DNA of 64,000 bases, taken from Aphelocoma coerulescens (taxonomy: Eukaryota; Chordata; Aves; Passeriformes; Corvidae). The position numbers and the translations under genes were made by a program. The stretch covers positions 47,572,078 to 47,636,077 of the forward strand of contig NC_091014.1 in the NCBI RefSeq assembly GCF_041296385.1, read 5' to 3'. Below are positions 47,521 to 60,100 of this stretch, piece after piece; the first letter of the stretch is position 1, and each line of letters starts with the position of its first letter. The notes below the pieces were generated by a model that searched no databases, was not told where the DNA came from, and saw nothing but the letters and a program-made list of their open reading frames with translations.

Positions 47521-50500
47521 GAGAAATCCACAAAGCCAGGAGCTCCAGGGATACTCAGCATGCGAAAGGCAGGCCAAGCTTATCGCAGCACAGCCAAAAC
47601 CTTGCTCCCACTTCTTCATTCTTCTTGGAAGTCGCCACAACCCAATGCCTGATTTCTGGCTCAATCTAGGGTTAGGGTTAGGGTTAGGGTTACGCCTAGG
47701 GTTAGGCTTGAGAAAACCACAAAGCCAGGAGCTCCAGGGATACTCCCCATGCGAAAGGCAGGCCAAGCTTATCGCAGCACAGCCAAAACCGTGCTCCCAC
47801 TTCTTCATTCTTCTTGGAATTTGATTCAGCCCAATGCCCGATTTCTGGCTCAAACTAGGGTTAGGGTTACGCCTAGGGTAAGGTTTGAGAAAACCACAAA
47901 GCCAGGAGCTCCAGGGACACTCACCATGCGAAAGGCAGGCCAAGTTGAGCACGATACAGTTAAAACCTTGCTCCGTCTTCCTCTTTCTGCTTGGAACTCA
48001 CCGCCGCCCAATGCCCCATTTCTGGCTCAAACTAGGTTATGTTTATGGTTACACCTAGTGTTAGGGTTTGAGAAATCCACAAAGCCAGGAGCTCCAGGGA
48101 TACTCAGCATGCGAAAGGCAGGCCAAGCTTATCGCAGCACAAGCAAAACCTTGCTCCCTCTTCTTCATTCTTCTTGGAACTTGCCACAGCCCAATGCCCG
48201 ATTTCTGTCTCAATCTAGGGTTAGGGTTACGCCTAGGGTTAGGCTTGAGAAAACCACAAAGCCAGGAGCTCCAGGGACACTCACCATGCGAAAGGCAGGC
48301 CAAGTTGAGCACGATACAGTTAAAACCTTGCTCCCTCTTCTTCTTTCTGCTTGGAACTCGCCGTCGCCCAATGCCCCATTTCTGGCTCAAACTAGGGTTA
48401 TGGTTACACCTAGTGTTAGGGTTTGAGAAATCCACAAAGCCAGGAGCTCCGGGGATACTCAGCATGCGAAAGGCAGGCCAAGCTTATCGCAGCACAGCCA
48501 AAACCTTGCTCCCACTTCTTCATTCTTCTTGGAAGTCGCCACAACCCAATGCCTGATTTCTGGCTCAATCTAGGGTTAGGGTTAGGGTTAGGGTTACGCC
48601 TAGGGTTAGCCTTGAGAAAACCACAAAGCCAGGAGCTCCAGGGATACTCCCCATGCGAAAGGCAGGCCAAGCTTATCGCAGCACAGCCAAAACCTTGCTC
48701 CCACTTCTTCATTCTTATTGGAATTCACCACAGCCCAATGCCCGATTTCTGGCTCAAACTAGGGTTAGGGTTACGCCTAGGGTTAGGCTTGAGAAAACCA
48801 CAAAGCCAGGAGCTCCAGGGACACTCACCATGCGAAAGGCAGGCCAAGTTGAGCACGATACAGTTAAAACCTTGCTCCCTCTTCTTCTTTCTGCTTGGAA
48901 CTCGCCGCCGCCCAATGCCCCATTTCTGGCTCAAACTAGGTTATGGTTATGGTTACACCTAGTGTTAGGGTTTGAGAAATCCATAAAACCAGGAGCTCCA
49001 GGGATACTCAGCATGCGAAAGGCAGGCCAAGCTTATCGCAGCACAGCCAAAACCTTGCTCCCACTACTTCATTCTTCTTGGAAGTCGCCACAACCCAATG
49101 CCTGATTTCTGGCTCAATCTAGGGTTAGGGTTAGGGTTAGGGTTATGCCTAGGGTTAGGCTTGAGAAAACCACAAAGCCAGGAGCTCCAGGGATACTCCC
49201 CATGCGAAAGGCAGGCCAAGCTTATCGCAGCACAGCCAAAACCTTGCTCTCACTTCTTCATTCTTCTTGGGATTCACCACAGCCCAATGCCCGATTTCTG
49301 GCTCAAACTAGGGTTAGGGTTACGCCTAGGGTTAGGCTTGAGAAAACCACAAAGCCAGGAGCTCCAGGGACACTCACCATGCGAAAGGCAGGCCAAGTTG
49401 AGCACGATACAGTTAAAACCTTGCTCCCTCTTCTTCTTTCTGCTTGGAACTCGCTGCCGCCCAATGCCCCATTTCTGGCTCCAACTAGGGTTATGGTCGT
49501 GGTTACACCTAGTGTTAGGGTTTGAGAAATCCACAAAGCCAGGAGCTCCAGGGATACTCAGCATGCGAAAGGCAGGCCAAGCTTATCGCAGCACAAGCAA
49601 AACCTTGCTCCCTCTTCTTCATTCTTCTTGGAACTTGCCACAGCCCAATGCCCGATTTCTGTCTCAATCTAGGGTTAGGGTTACGCCTAGGGTTAGGCTT
49701 GAGAAAACCACAAAGCCAGGAGCTCCAGGGACACTCACCATGCGAAAGGCAGGCCAAGTTGAGCACGATACAGTTAAAACCTTGCTCCCTCTTCTTCTTT
49801 CTGCTTGGAACTCGCCGTCGCCCAATGCCCCATTTCTGGCTCAAACTAGGTTATGGTTATGGTTACACCTAGTGTTAGGGTTTGAGAAATCCACAAAGCC
49901 AGGAGCTCCAGGGATACTCAGCATGCGAAAGGCAGGCCAAGCTTATCGCAGCACAGCCAAAACCTTGCTCCCACTTCTTCATTCTTCTTGGAAGTCGCCA
50001 CAACCCAGTGCCTGATTTCTGGCTCAATCTAGGGTTAGGGTTAGGGTTAGGGTTAAGCCTAGGGTTAGGCTTGAGAAAACCACAAAGCCAGGAGCTCCAG
50101 GGATACTCCCCATGCGAAAGGCAGGCCAAGCTTATCGCAGCACAGCCAAAACCTTGCTCCCACTTCTTCATTCTTATTGGAATTCACCACAGCCCAATGC
50201 CCGATTTCTGGCTCAAACTAGGGTTAGGGTTACGCCTAGGGTTAGGCTTGAGAAAACCACGAAGCCAGGAGCTCCAGGGACACTCACCATGCGAAAGGCA
50301 GGCCAAGTTGAGCACGATACAGTTAAAACCTTGCTCCCTCTTCTTCTTTCTGCTTGGAACTCGCCGCCGCCCAATGCCCCATTTCTGGCTCAAACTAGGT
50401 TATGGTTATGGTTACACCTAGTGTTAGGGTTTGAGAAATCCATAAAACCAGGAGCTCCAGGGATACTCAGCATGCGAAAGGCAGGCCAAGCTTATCGCAG

Positions 50501-52465
50501 CACAGCCAAAACCTTGCTCCCACTACTTCATTCTTCTTGGAAGTCGCCACAACCCAATGCCTGATTTCTGGCTCAATCTAGGGTTAGGGTTAGGGTTAGG
50601 GTTATGCCTAGGGTTAGGCTTGAGAAAACCACAAAGCCAGGAGCTCCAGGGATACTCCCCATGCGAAAGGCAGGCCAAGCTTATCGCAGCACAGCCAAAA
50701 CCTTGCTCTCACTTCTTCATTCTTCTTGGGATTCACCACAGCCCAATGCCCGATTTCTGGCTCAAACTAGGGTTAGGGTTACGCCTAGGGTTAGGCTTGA
50801 GAAAACCACAAAGCCAGGAGCTCCAGGGACACTCACCATGTGAAAGGCAGGCCAAGTTGAGCACGATACAGTTAAAACCTTGCTCCCTCTTCCTCTTTCT
50901 GCTTGGAACTCACCGCCACCCAATGCCCCATTTCTGGCCCAAACTTCGGTTATGTTTATGGTTACACCTAGTGTTAGGATTTGAGAAATCCACAAAGCCA
51001 GGAGCTCCAGGGATACTCAGCATGCGAAAGGCAGGCCAAGCTTATCGCAGCACAGCCAAAACCTTGCTCCCTCTTCTTCATTCTTCTTGGAAGTCGCCAC
51101 AACCCAATGCCTGATTTCTGGCTCAAACTAGGGTTAGGGTTAGGGTTAGGGTTACGCCTAGGTTAAGGTTTGAGAAAACCACAAAGCCAGGAGCTCCAGG
51201 GACACTCACCATGTGAAAGGCAGGCCAAGTTGAGCACGATACAGTTAAAACCTTGCTCCCTCTTCTTCTTTCTGCTTGGAACTCACCGCCGCCCAATGCC
51301 CCATTTCTGGCTCCAACTAGGGTTATGGTCGTGGTTACACCTAGTGTTAGGGTTTGAGAAATCCACAAAGCCAGGAGCTCCGGGGATACTCAGCATGTGA
51401 AAGGCAGGCCAAGCTTATCGCAGCACAAGCAAAACCTTGCTCCTTCTTCTTCTTTCTGCTTGGAACTTGCCACAGCCCAATGCCCGATTTCTGGCTCAAA
51501 CTAGGGTTAGGGTTAGGGTTAGGGTTACGCCTAGGGTTAGGCTTGAGAAAACCACAAAGCCAGGAGCTCCAGGGACGCTCACCATGCGAAAGGCAGGCCA
51601 AGTTGAGCACGATACAGTTAAAACCTTGCTCCCTCTTCTTCTTTCTGCTTGGAACTCACCGCCGCCCAATGCCCCATTTCTGGCTCAAACTAGGTTATGG
51701 TTATGGTTACACCTAGTGTTAGGGTTTGAGAAATCCACAAAACCAGGAGCTCCAGGGATACTCAGGATGCGAAAGGCAGGCCAAGCTTATCGCAGCACAG
51801 CCAAAACCTTGCTCCCACTTCTTCATTCTTCTTGGAAGTCGCCACAACCCAATGCCTGATTTCTGGCTCAACCTAGGGTTAGGGTTAGGGTTAGGGTTAC
51901 GCCTAGGGTTAGGCTTGAGAAAACCACAAAGCCAGGAGCTCCAGGGATATTCCCCATGCGAAAGGCAGGCCAAGCTTATCGCAGCACAGCCAAAACCTTG
52001 CTCCCACTTCTTCATTCTTCTTGGAATTCACCACAGCCCAATGCCCGATTTCTGGCTCAAACTAGGGTTAGGGTTACGCCTAGGGTTAGGCTTGAGAAAA
52101 CCACAAAGCCAGGAGCTCCAGGGACACTCGCCACGCGAAAGGCAGGCCAAGTGGAGCACGATACAGTTAAAACCTTGCTCCCTCTTCTTCTTTCTGCTTG
52201 GAACTCGCCGCCGCCCAATGCCCCATTTCTGGCTCAAACTAGGTTATGGTTATGGTTACACCTAGTGTTAGGGTTTGAGAAATCCATAAAACCAGGAGCT
52301 CCAGGGATACTCAGCATGCGAAAGGCAGGCCAAGCTTATCGCAGCACAGCCAAAACCTTGCTCCCACTTCTTCATTCTTCTTGGAAGTCGCCACAACCCA
52401 ATGCCTGATTTCTGGCTCAATCTGGGGTTAGGGTTAGGGTTAGGGTTACGCCTAGGGTTAGGCTT
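47521..52465 (+). repeat. R region copy 2 (4,945 bp)
   Basis: It repeats R copy 1 at +10,096 bp up to about 48390 and at +10,091 bp after it, because one A tail has lost a net 5 bp. Unit starts 48425, 49524, 49884, 50559, 51356 and 51728 correspond one to one with 38334, 39433, 39793, 40468, 41265 and 41637. At the far end it runs on into more R-type sequence instead of jumping to u6. Confidence 0.9.
48391..48412 (+). other. Net 5-bp difference between the 10.1-kb copies
   Basis: The A tail reads CTAGGGTTATGGTTACACC here and CTAGGTTATGGTTATGG plus TTACACC at 38297. One hexamer was removed and the missing G restored, which is why offsets between the copies change from 10,096 to 10,091 bp. Slippage or conversion with a non-shortened A tail would both explain it. 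Confidence 0.8.
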
Positions 52466-54145
52466 GAGAAAACCACAAAGCCAGGAGCTCCAGGGATACT
52501 CCCCATGCGAAAGGCAGGCCAAGCTTATCGCAGCACAGCCAAAACCTTGCTCTCACTTCTTCATTCTTCTTGGGATTCACCACAGCCCAATGCCCGATTT
52601 CTGGCTCAAACTAGGGTTAGGGTTACGCCTAGGGTTAGGCTTGAGAAAACCACAAAGCCAGGAGCTCCAGGGACACTCACCATGTGAAAGGCAGGCCAAG
52701 TTGAGCACGATACAGTTAAAACCTTGCTCCCTCTTCCTCTTTCTGCTTGGAACTAACCGCCACCCAATGCCCCATTTCTGGCCCAAACTTCGGTTATGTT
52801 TATGGTTACACCTAGTGTTAGGATTTGAGAAATCCACAAAGCCAGGAGCTCCAGGGATACTCAGCATGCGAAAGGCAGGCCAAGCTTATCGCAGCACAGC
52901 CAAAACCTTGCTCCCTCTTCTTCATTCTTCTTGGAAGTCGCCACAACCCAATGCCTGATTTCTGGCTCAAACTAGGGTTAGGGTTAGGGTTAGGGTTACG
53001 CCTAGGTTAAGGTTTGAGAAAACCACAAAGCCAGGAGCTCCAGGGACACTCACCATGTGAAAGGCAGGCCAAGTTGAGCACGATACAGTTAAAACCTTGC
53101 TCCCTCTTCTTCTTTCTGCTTGGAACTCGCCGCCGCCCAATGCCCCATTTCTGGCTCCAACTAGGGTTATGGTCGTGGTTACACCTAGTGTTAGGGTTTG
53201 AGAAATCCACAAAGCCAGGAGCTCCGGGGATACTCAGCATGTGAAAGGCAGGCCAAGCTTATCGCAGCACAAGCAAAACCTTGCTCCCTCTTCTTCTTTC
53301 TGCTTGGAACTTGCCACAGCCCAATGCCCGATTTCTGGCTCAAACTAGGGTTAGGGTTAGGGTTAGGGTTACGCCTAGGGTTAGGCTTGAGAAAACCACA
53401 AAGCCAGGAGCTCCAGGGACACTCACCATGCGAAAGGCAGGCCAAGTTGAGCACGATACAGTTAAAACCTTGCTCCCTCTTCTTCTTTCTGCTTGGAACT
53501 CACCGCCGCCCAATGCCCCATTTCTGGCTCAAACTAGGTTATGGTTATGGTTACACCTAGTGTTAGGGTTTGAGAAATCCACAAAACCAGGAGCTCCAGG
53601 GATACTCAGAATGCGAAAGGCAGGCCAAGCTTATCGCAGCACAGCCAAAACCTTGCTCCCACTTCTTCATTCTTCTTGGAAGTCGCCACAACCCAATGCC
53701 TGATTTCTGGCTCAAACTAGGGTTAGGGTTAGGGTTAGGGTTACGCCTAGGTTAAGGTTTGAGAAAACCACAAAGCCAGGAGCTCCAGGGACACTCACCA
53801 TGTGAAAGGCAGGCCAAGTTGAGCACGATACAGTTAAAACCTTGCTCCCTCTTCTTCTTTCTGCTTGGAACTCGCCGCCGCCCAATGCCCCATTTCTGGC
53901 TCCAACTAGGGTTATGGTCGTGGTTACACCTAGTGTTAGGGTTTGAGAAATCCACAAAGCCAGGAGCTCCGGGGATACTCAGCATGTGAAAGGCAGGCCA
54001 AGCTTATCGCAGCACAAGCAAAACCTTGCTCCCTCTTCTTCTTTCTGCTTGGAACTTGCAGCCGCCCAATGCCCCATTTCTGGCTCAATCTAGGGTTAGG
54101 GTTAGAGTTAGGGTTACGCCTAGGGTTAGGCTTGAGAAAACCACA
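52466..54145 (+). repeat. R-type array with an internal 745-bp tandem duplication
   Basis: It starts with a B' and an A bearing a private GGAACTAACC near 52751. The four-monomer stretch from about 52967 repeats at +745 bp (52967 to 53712, 53016 to 53761, 53200 to 53945). The last dimer carries a private B variant (GGAACTTGCAGCCGCCC and an ATGCCCCATTTC ending normally seen in A) with TTAGAGTTAGGG in its tail, near 54050-54115. Confidence 0.82.
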
Positions 54146-57100
54146 AAGCCAGGAGCTCCAGGGACACTCACCATGCGAAAGGCAGGCCAAGTTGAGCACG
54201 ATACAGTTAAAACCTTGCTCCCTCTTCTTCTTTCTGCTTGGAACTCGCCGTCGCCCAATGCCCCATTTCTGGCTCAAACTAGGTTATGGTTATGGTTACA
54301 CCTAGTGTTAGGGTTTGAGAAATCCATAAAACCAGGAGCTCCAGGGATACTCAGCATGCGAAAGGCAGGCCAAGCTTATCGCAGCACAGCCAAAACCTTG
54401 CTCCCACTACTTCATTCTTCTTGGAAGTCGCCACAACCCAATGCCTGATTTCTGGCTCAATCTAGGGTTAGGGTTAGGGTTAGGGTTAGGGTTATGCCTA
54501 GGGTTAGGCTTGAGAAAACCACAAAGCCAGGAGCTCCAGGGATACTCCCCATGCGAAAGGCAGGCCAAGCTTATCGCAGCACAGCCAAAACCTTGCTCTC
54601 ACTTCTTCATTCTTCTTGGGATTCACCACAGCCCAATGCCCGATTTCTGGCTCAAACTAGGGTTAGGGTTACGCCTAGGGTTAGGCTTGAGAAAACCACA
54701 AAGCCAGGAGCTCCAGGGACACTCACCATGTGAAAGGCAGGCCAAGTTGAGCACGATACAGTTAAAACCTTGCTCCCTCTTCCTCTTTCTGCTTGGAACT
54801 CACCGCCACCCAATGCCCCATTTCTGGCCCAAACTTCGGTTATGTTTATGGTTACACCTAGTGTTAGGATTTGAGAAATCCACAAAGCCAGGAGCTCCAG
54901 GGATACTCAGCATGCGAAAGGCAGGCCAAGCTTATCGCAGCACAGCCAAAACCTTGCTCCCTCTTCTTCATTCTTCTTGGAAGTCGCCACAACCCAATGC
55001 CTGATTTCTGGCCCAAACTAGGGTTAGGGTTAGGGTTACGCCTAGGTTAAGGTTTGAGAAAACCACAAAGCCAGGAGCTCCAGGGACACTCACCATGTGA
55101 AAGGCAGGCCAAGTTGAGCACGATACAGTTAAAACCTTGCTCCCTCTTCTTCTTTCTGCTTGGAACTCACCGCCGCCCAATGCCCCATTTCTGGCTCAAA
55201 CTAGGGTTATGGTCGTGGTTACACCTAGTGTTAGGGTTTGAGAAATCCACAAAGCCAGGAGCTCCGGGGATACTCAGCATGTGAAAGGCAGGCCAAGCTT
55301 ATCGCAGCACAAGCAAAACCTTGCTCCTTCTTCTTCTTTCTGCTTGGAACTTGCCACAGCCCAATGCCCGATTTCTGGCTCAAACTAGGGTTAGGGTTAG
55401 GGTTAGGGTTACGCCTAGGGTTAGGCTTGAGAAAACCACAAAGCCAGGAGCTCCAGGGACACTCACCATGCGAAAGGCAGGCCAAGTTGAGCACGATACA
55501 GTTAAAACCTTGCTCCCTCTTCTTCTTTCTGCTTGGAACTCACCGCCGCCCAATGCCCCATTTCTGGCTCAAACTAGGTTATGGTTATGGTTACACCTAG
55601 TGTTAGGGTTTGAGAAATCCACAAAACCAGGAGCTCCAGGGATACTCAGAATGCGAAAGGCAGGCCAAGCTTATCGCAGCACAGCCAAAACCTTGCTCCC
55701 ACTTCTTCATTCTTCTTGGAAGTCGCCACAACCCAATGCCTGATTTCTGGCTCAACCTAGGGTTAGGGTTAGGGTTAGGGTTACGCCTAGGGTTAGGCTT
55801 GAGAAAACCACAAAGCCAGGAGCTCCAGGGATATTCCCCATGCGAAAGGCAGGCCAAGCTTATCGCAGCACAGCCAAAACCTTGCTCCCACTTCTTCATT
55901 CTTATTGGAATTCACCACAGCCCAATGCCCGATTTCTGGCTCAAACTAGGGTTAGGGTTACGCCTAGGGTTAGGCTTGAGAAAACCACAAAGCCAGGAGC
56001 TCCAGGGACACTCGCCACGCGAAAGGCAGGCCAAGTGGAGCACGATACAGTTAAAACCTTGCTCCCTCTTCTTCTTTCTGCTTGGAACTCGCCGCCGCCC
56101 AATGCCCCATTTCTGGCTCAAACTAGGTTATGGTTATGGTTACACCTAGTGTTAGGGTTTGAGAAATCCATAAAACCAGGAGCTCCAGGGATACTCAGCA
56201 TGCGAAAGGCAGGCCAAGCTTATCGCAGCACAGCCAAAACCTTGCTCCCACTTCTTCATTCTTCTTGGAAGTCGCCACAACCCAATGCCTGATTTCTGGC
56301 TCAATCTGGGGTTAGGGTTAGGGTTAGGGTTACGCCTAGGGTTAGGCTTGAGAAAACCACAAAGCCAGGAGCTCCAGGGATACTCCCCATGCGAAAGGCA
56401 GGCCAAGCTTATCGCAGCACAGCCAAAACCTTGCTCTCACTTCTTCATTCTTCTTGGGATTCACCACAGCCCAATGCCCGATTTCTGGCTCAAACTAGGG
56501 TTAGGGTTACGCCTAGGGTTAGGCTTGAGAAAACCACAAAGCCAGGAGCTCCAGGGACACTCACCATGTGAAAGGCAGGCCAAGTTGAGCACGATACAGT
56601 TAAAACCTTGCTCCCTCTTCCTCTTTCTGCTTGGAACTCACCGCCACCCAATGCCCCATTTCTGGCCCAAACTTCGGTTATGTTTATGGTTACACCTAGT
56701 GTTAGGATTTGAGAAATCCACAAAGCCAGGAGCTCCAGGGATACTCAGCATGCGAAAGGCAGGCCAAGCTTATCGCAGCACAGCCAAAACCTTGCTCCCT
56801 CTTCTTCATTCTTCTTGGAAGTCGCCACAACCCAATGCCTGATTTCTGGCTCAAACTAGGGTTAGGGTTAGGGTTAGGGTTACGCCTAGGTTAAGGTTTG
56901 AGAAAACCACAAAGCCAGGAGCTCCAGGGACACTCACCATGCGAAAGGCAGGCCAAGTTGAGCACGATACAGTTAAAACCTTGCTCCCTCTTCTTCTTTC
57001 TGCTTGGAACTCGCTGCCGCCCAATGCCCCATTTCTGGCTCCAACTAGGGTTATGGTCGTGGTTACACCTAGTGTTAGGGTTTGAGAAATCCACAAAGCC

Positions 57101-60100
57101 AGGAGCTCCAGGGATACTCAGCATGCGAAAGGCAGGCCAAGCTTATCGCAGCACAAGCAAAACCTTGCTCCCTCTTCTTCATTCTTCTTGGAACTTGCCA
57201 CAGCCCAATGCCCGATTTCTGTCTCAATCTAGGGTTAGGGTTACGCCTAGGGTTAGGCTTGAGAAAACCACAAAGCCAGGAGCTCCAGGGACACTCACCA
57301 TGCGAAAGGCAGGCCAAGTTGAGCACGATACAGTTAAAACCTTGCTCCCTCTTCTTCTTTCTGCTTGGAACTCGCCGTCGCCCAATGCCCCATTTCTGGC
57401 TCAAACTAGGTTATGGTTATGGTTACACCTAGTGTTAGGGTTTGAGAAATCCACAAAACCAGGAGCTCCAGGGATACTCAGCATGCGAAAGGCAGGCCAA
57501 GCTTATCGCAGCACAGCCAAAACCTTGCTCCCACTTCTTCATTCTTCTTGGAAGTCGCCACAACCCAATGCCTGATTTCTGGCTCAATCTAGGGTTAGGG
57601 TTAGGGTTAGGGTTATGCCTAGGGTTAGGCTTGAGAAAACCACAAAGCCAGGAGCTCCAGGGATACTCCCCATGCGAAAGGCAGGCCAAGCTTATCGCAG
57701 CACAGCCAAAACCTTGCTCTCACTTCTTCGTTCTTCTTGGAATTCGCGACAGCCCAATGCCCGATTTCTGGCTCAAACTAGGGTTAGGGTTACGCCTAGG
57801 GTTAGGCTTGAGAAAACCACAAAGCCAGGAGCTCCAGGGACACTCACCATGTGAAAGGCAGGCCAAGTTGAGCACGATACAGTTAAAACCTTGCTCCCTC
57901 TTCCTCTTTCTGCTTGGAACTCACCGCCACCCAATGCCCCATTTCTGGCCCAAACTTCGGTTATGTTTATGGTTACACCTAGTGTTAGGATTTGAGAAAT
58001 CCACAAAGCCAGGAGCTCCAGGGATACTCAGCATGCGAAAGGCAGGCCAAGCTTATCGCAGCACAGCCAAAACCTTGCTCCCTCTTCTTCATTCTTCTTG
58101 GAAGTCGCCACAACCCAATGCCTGATTTCTGGCTCAAACTAGGGTTAGGGTTAGGGTTAGGGTTACGCCTAGGTTAAGGTTTGAGAAAACCACAAAGCCA
58201 GGAGCTCCAGGGACACTCACCATGCGAAAGGCAGGCCAAGTTGAGCACGATACAGTTAAAACCTTGCTCCCTCTTCTTCTTTCTGCTTGGAACTCACCGC
58301 CGCCCAATGCCCCATTTCTGGCTCCAACTAGGGTTATGGTCGTGGTTACACCTAGTGTTAGGGTTTGAGAAATCCACAAAGCCAGGAGCTCCAGGGATAC
58401 TCAGCATGTGAAAGGCAGGCCAAGCTTATCGCAGCACAAGCAAAACCTTGCTCCTTCTTCTTCTTTCTGCTTGGAACTTGCCACAGCCCAATGCCCGATT
58501 TCTGGCTCAAACTAGGGTTAGGGTTAGGGTTAGGGTTACGCCTAGGGTTAGGCTTGAGAAAACCACAAAGCCAGGAGCTCCAGGGACGCTCACCATGCGA
58601 AAGGCAGGCCAAGTTGAGCACGATACAGTTAAAACCTTGCTCCCTCTTCTTCTTTCTGCTTGGAACTCACCGCCGCCCAATGCCCCATTTCTGGCTCAAA
58701 CTAGGTTATGGTTATGGTTACACCTAGTGTTAGGGTTTGAGAAATCCACAAAACCAGGAGCTCCAGGGATACTCAGCATGCGAAAGGCAGGCCAAGCTTA
58801 TCGCAGCACAGCCAAAACCTTGCTCCCACTTCTTCATTCTTCTTGGAAGTCGCCACAACCCAATGCCTGATTTCTGGCTCAATCTAGGGTTAGGGTTAGG
58901 GTTAGGGTTACGCCTAGGGTTAGGCTTGAGAAAACCACAAAGCCAGGAGCTCCAGGGATATTCCCCATGCGAAAGGCAGGCCAAGCTTATCGCAGCACAG
59001 CCAAAACCTTGCTCTCACTTCTTCATTCTTCTTGGGATTCACCACAGCCCAATGCCCGATTTCTGGCTCAAACTAGGGTTAGGGTTACGCCTAGGGTTAG
59101 GCTTGAGAAAACCACAAAGCCAGGAGCTCCAGGGACACTCACCATGTGAAAGGCAGGCCAAGTTGAGCACGATACAGTTAAAACCTTGCTCCCTCTTCCT
59201 CTTTCTGCTTGGAACTCACCGCCACCCAATGCCCCATTTCTGGCCCAAACTTCGGTTATGTTTATGGTTACACCTAGTGTTAGGATTTGAGAAATCCACA
59301 AAGCCAGGAGCTCCAGGGATACTCACCATGCGAAAGGCAGGCCAAGCTTATCGCAGCACAGCCAAAACCTTGCTCCCTCTTCTTCATTCTTCTTGGAAGT
59401 CGCCACAACCCAATGCCTGATTTCTGGCTCAAACTAGGGTTAGGGTTAGGGTTAGGGTTACGCCTAGGGTTAGGCTTGAGAAAACCACAAAGCCAGGAGC
59501 TCCAGGGACACTCACCATGCGAAAGGCAGGCCAAGTTGAGCACGATACAGTTAAAACCTTGCTCCCTCTTCTTCTTTCTGCTTGGAACTCGCTGCCGCCC
59601 AATGCCCCATTTCTGGCTCCAACTAGGGTTATGGTCGTGGTTACACCTAGTGTTAGGGTTTGAGAAATCCACAAAGCCAGGAGCTCCAGGGATACTCAGC
59701 ATGCGAAAGGCAGGCCAAGCTTATCGCAGCACAAGCAAAACCTTGCTCCCACTTCTTCATTCTTATTGGAATTCACCACAGCCCAATGCCCGATTTCTGT
59801 CTCAATCTAGGGTTAGGGTTACGCCTAGGGTTAGGCTTGAGAAAACCACAAAGCCAGGAGCTCCAGGGACACTCACCATGCGAAAGGCAGGCCAAGTTGA
59901 GCACGATACAGTTAAAACCTTGCTCCCTCTTCTTCTTTCTGCTTGGAACTCGCCGTCGCCCAATGCCCCATTTCTGGCTCAAACTAGGTTATGGTTATGG
60001 TTACACCTAGTGTTAGGGTTTGAGAAATCCACAAAGCCAGGAGCTCCGGGGATACTCAGCATGCGAAAGGCAGGCCAAGCTTATCGCAGCACAGCCAAAA

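Larger units (their letters stand above)
32286..52472 (+). repeat. Tandem segmental duplication of about 10.1 kb
   Basis: Copy 1 is 32286-42381 (10,096 bp) and copy 2 is 42382 to about 52472 (10,091 bp). It joins the u6-u17 block and the R region in each copy. Unit-by-unit offsets are 10,096 bp before 48.39 kb and 10,091 bp after. Only a handful of substitutions separate the copies by eye. Confidence 0.92.

Noticed and set aside
54462..54491. A true terminal telomere tract
   Set aside because: The longest run is only four perfect TTAGGG after CTAGGG, and satellite sequence continues for kilobases on both sides.
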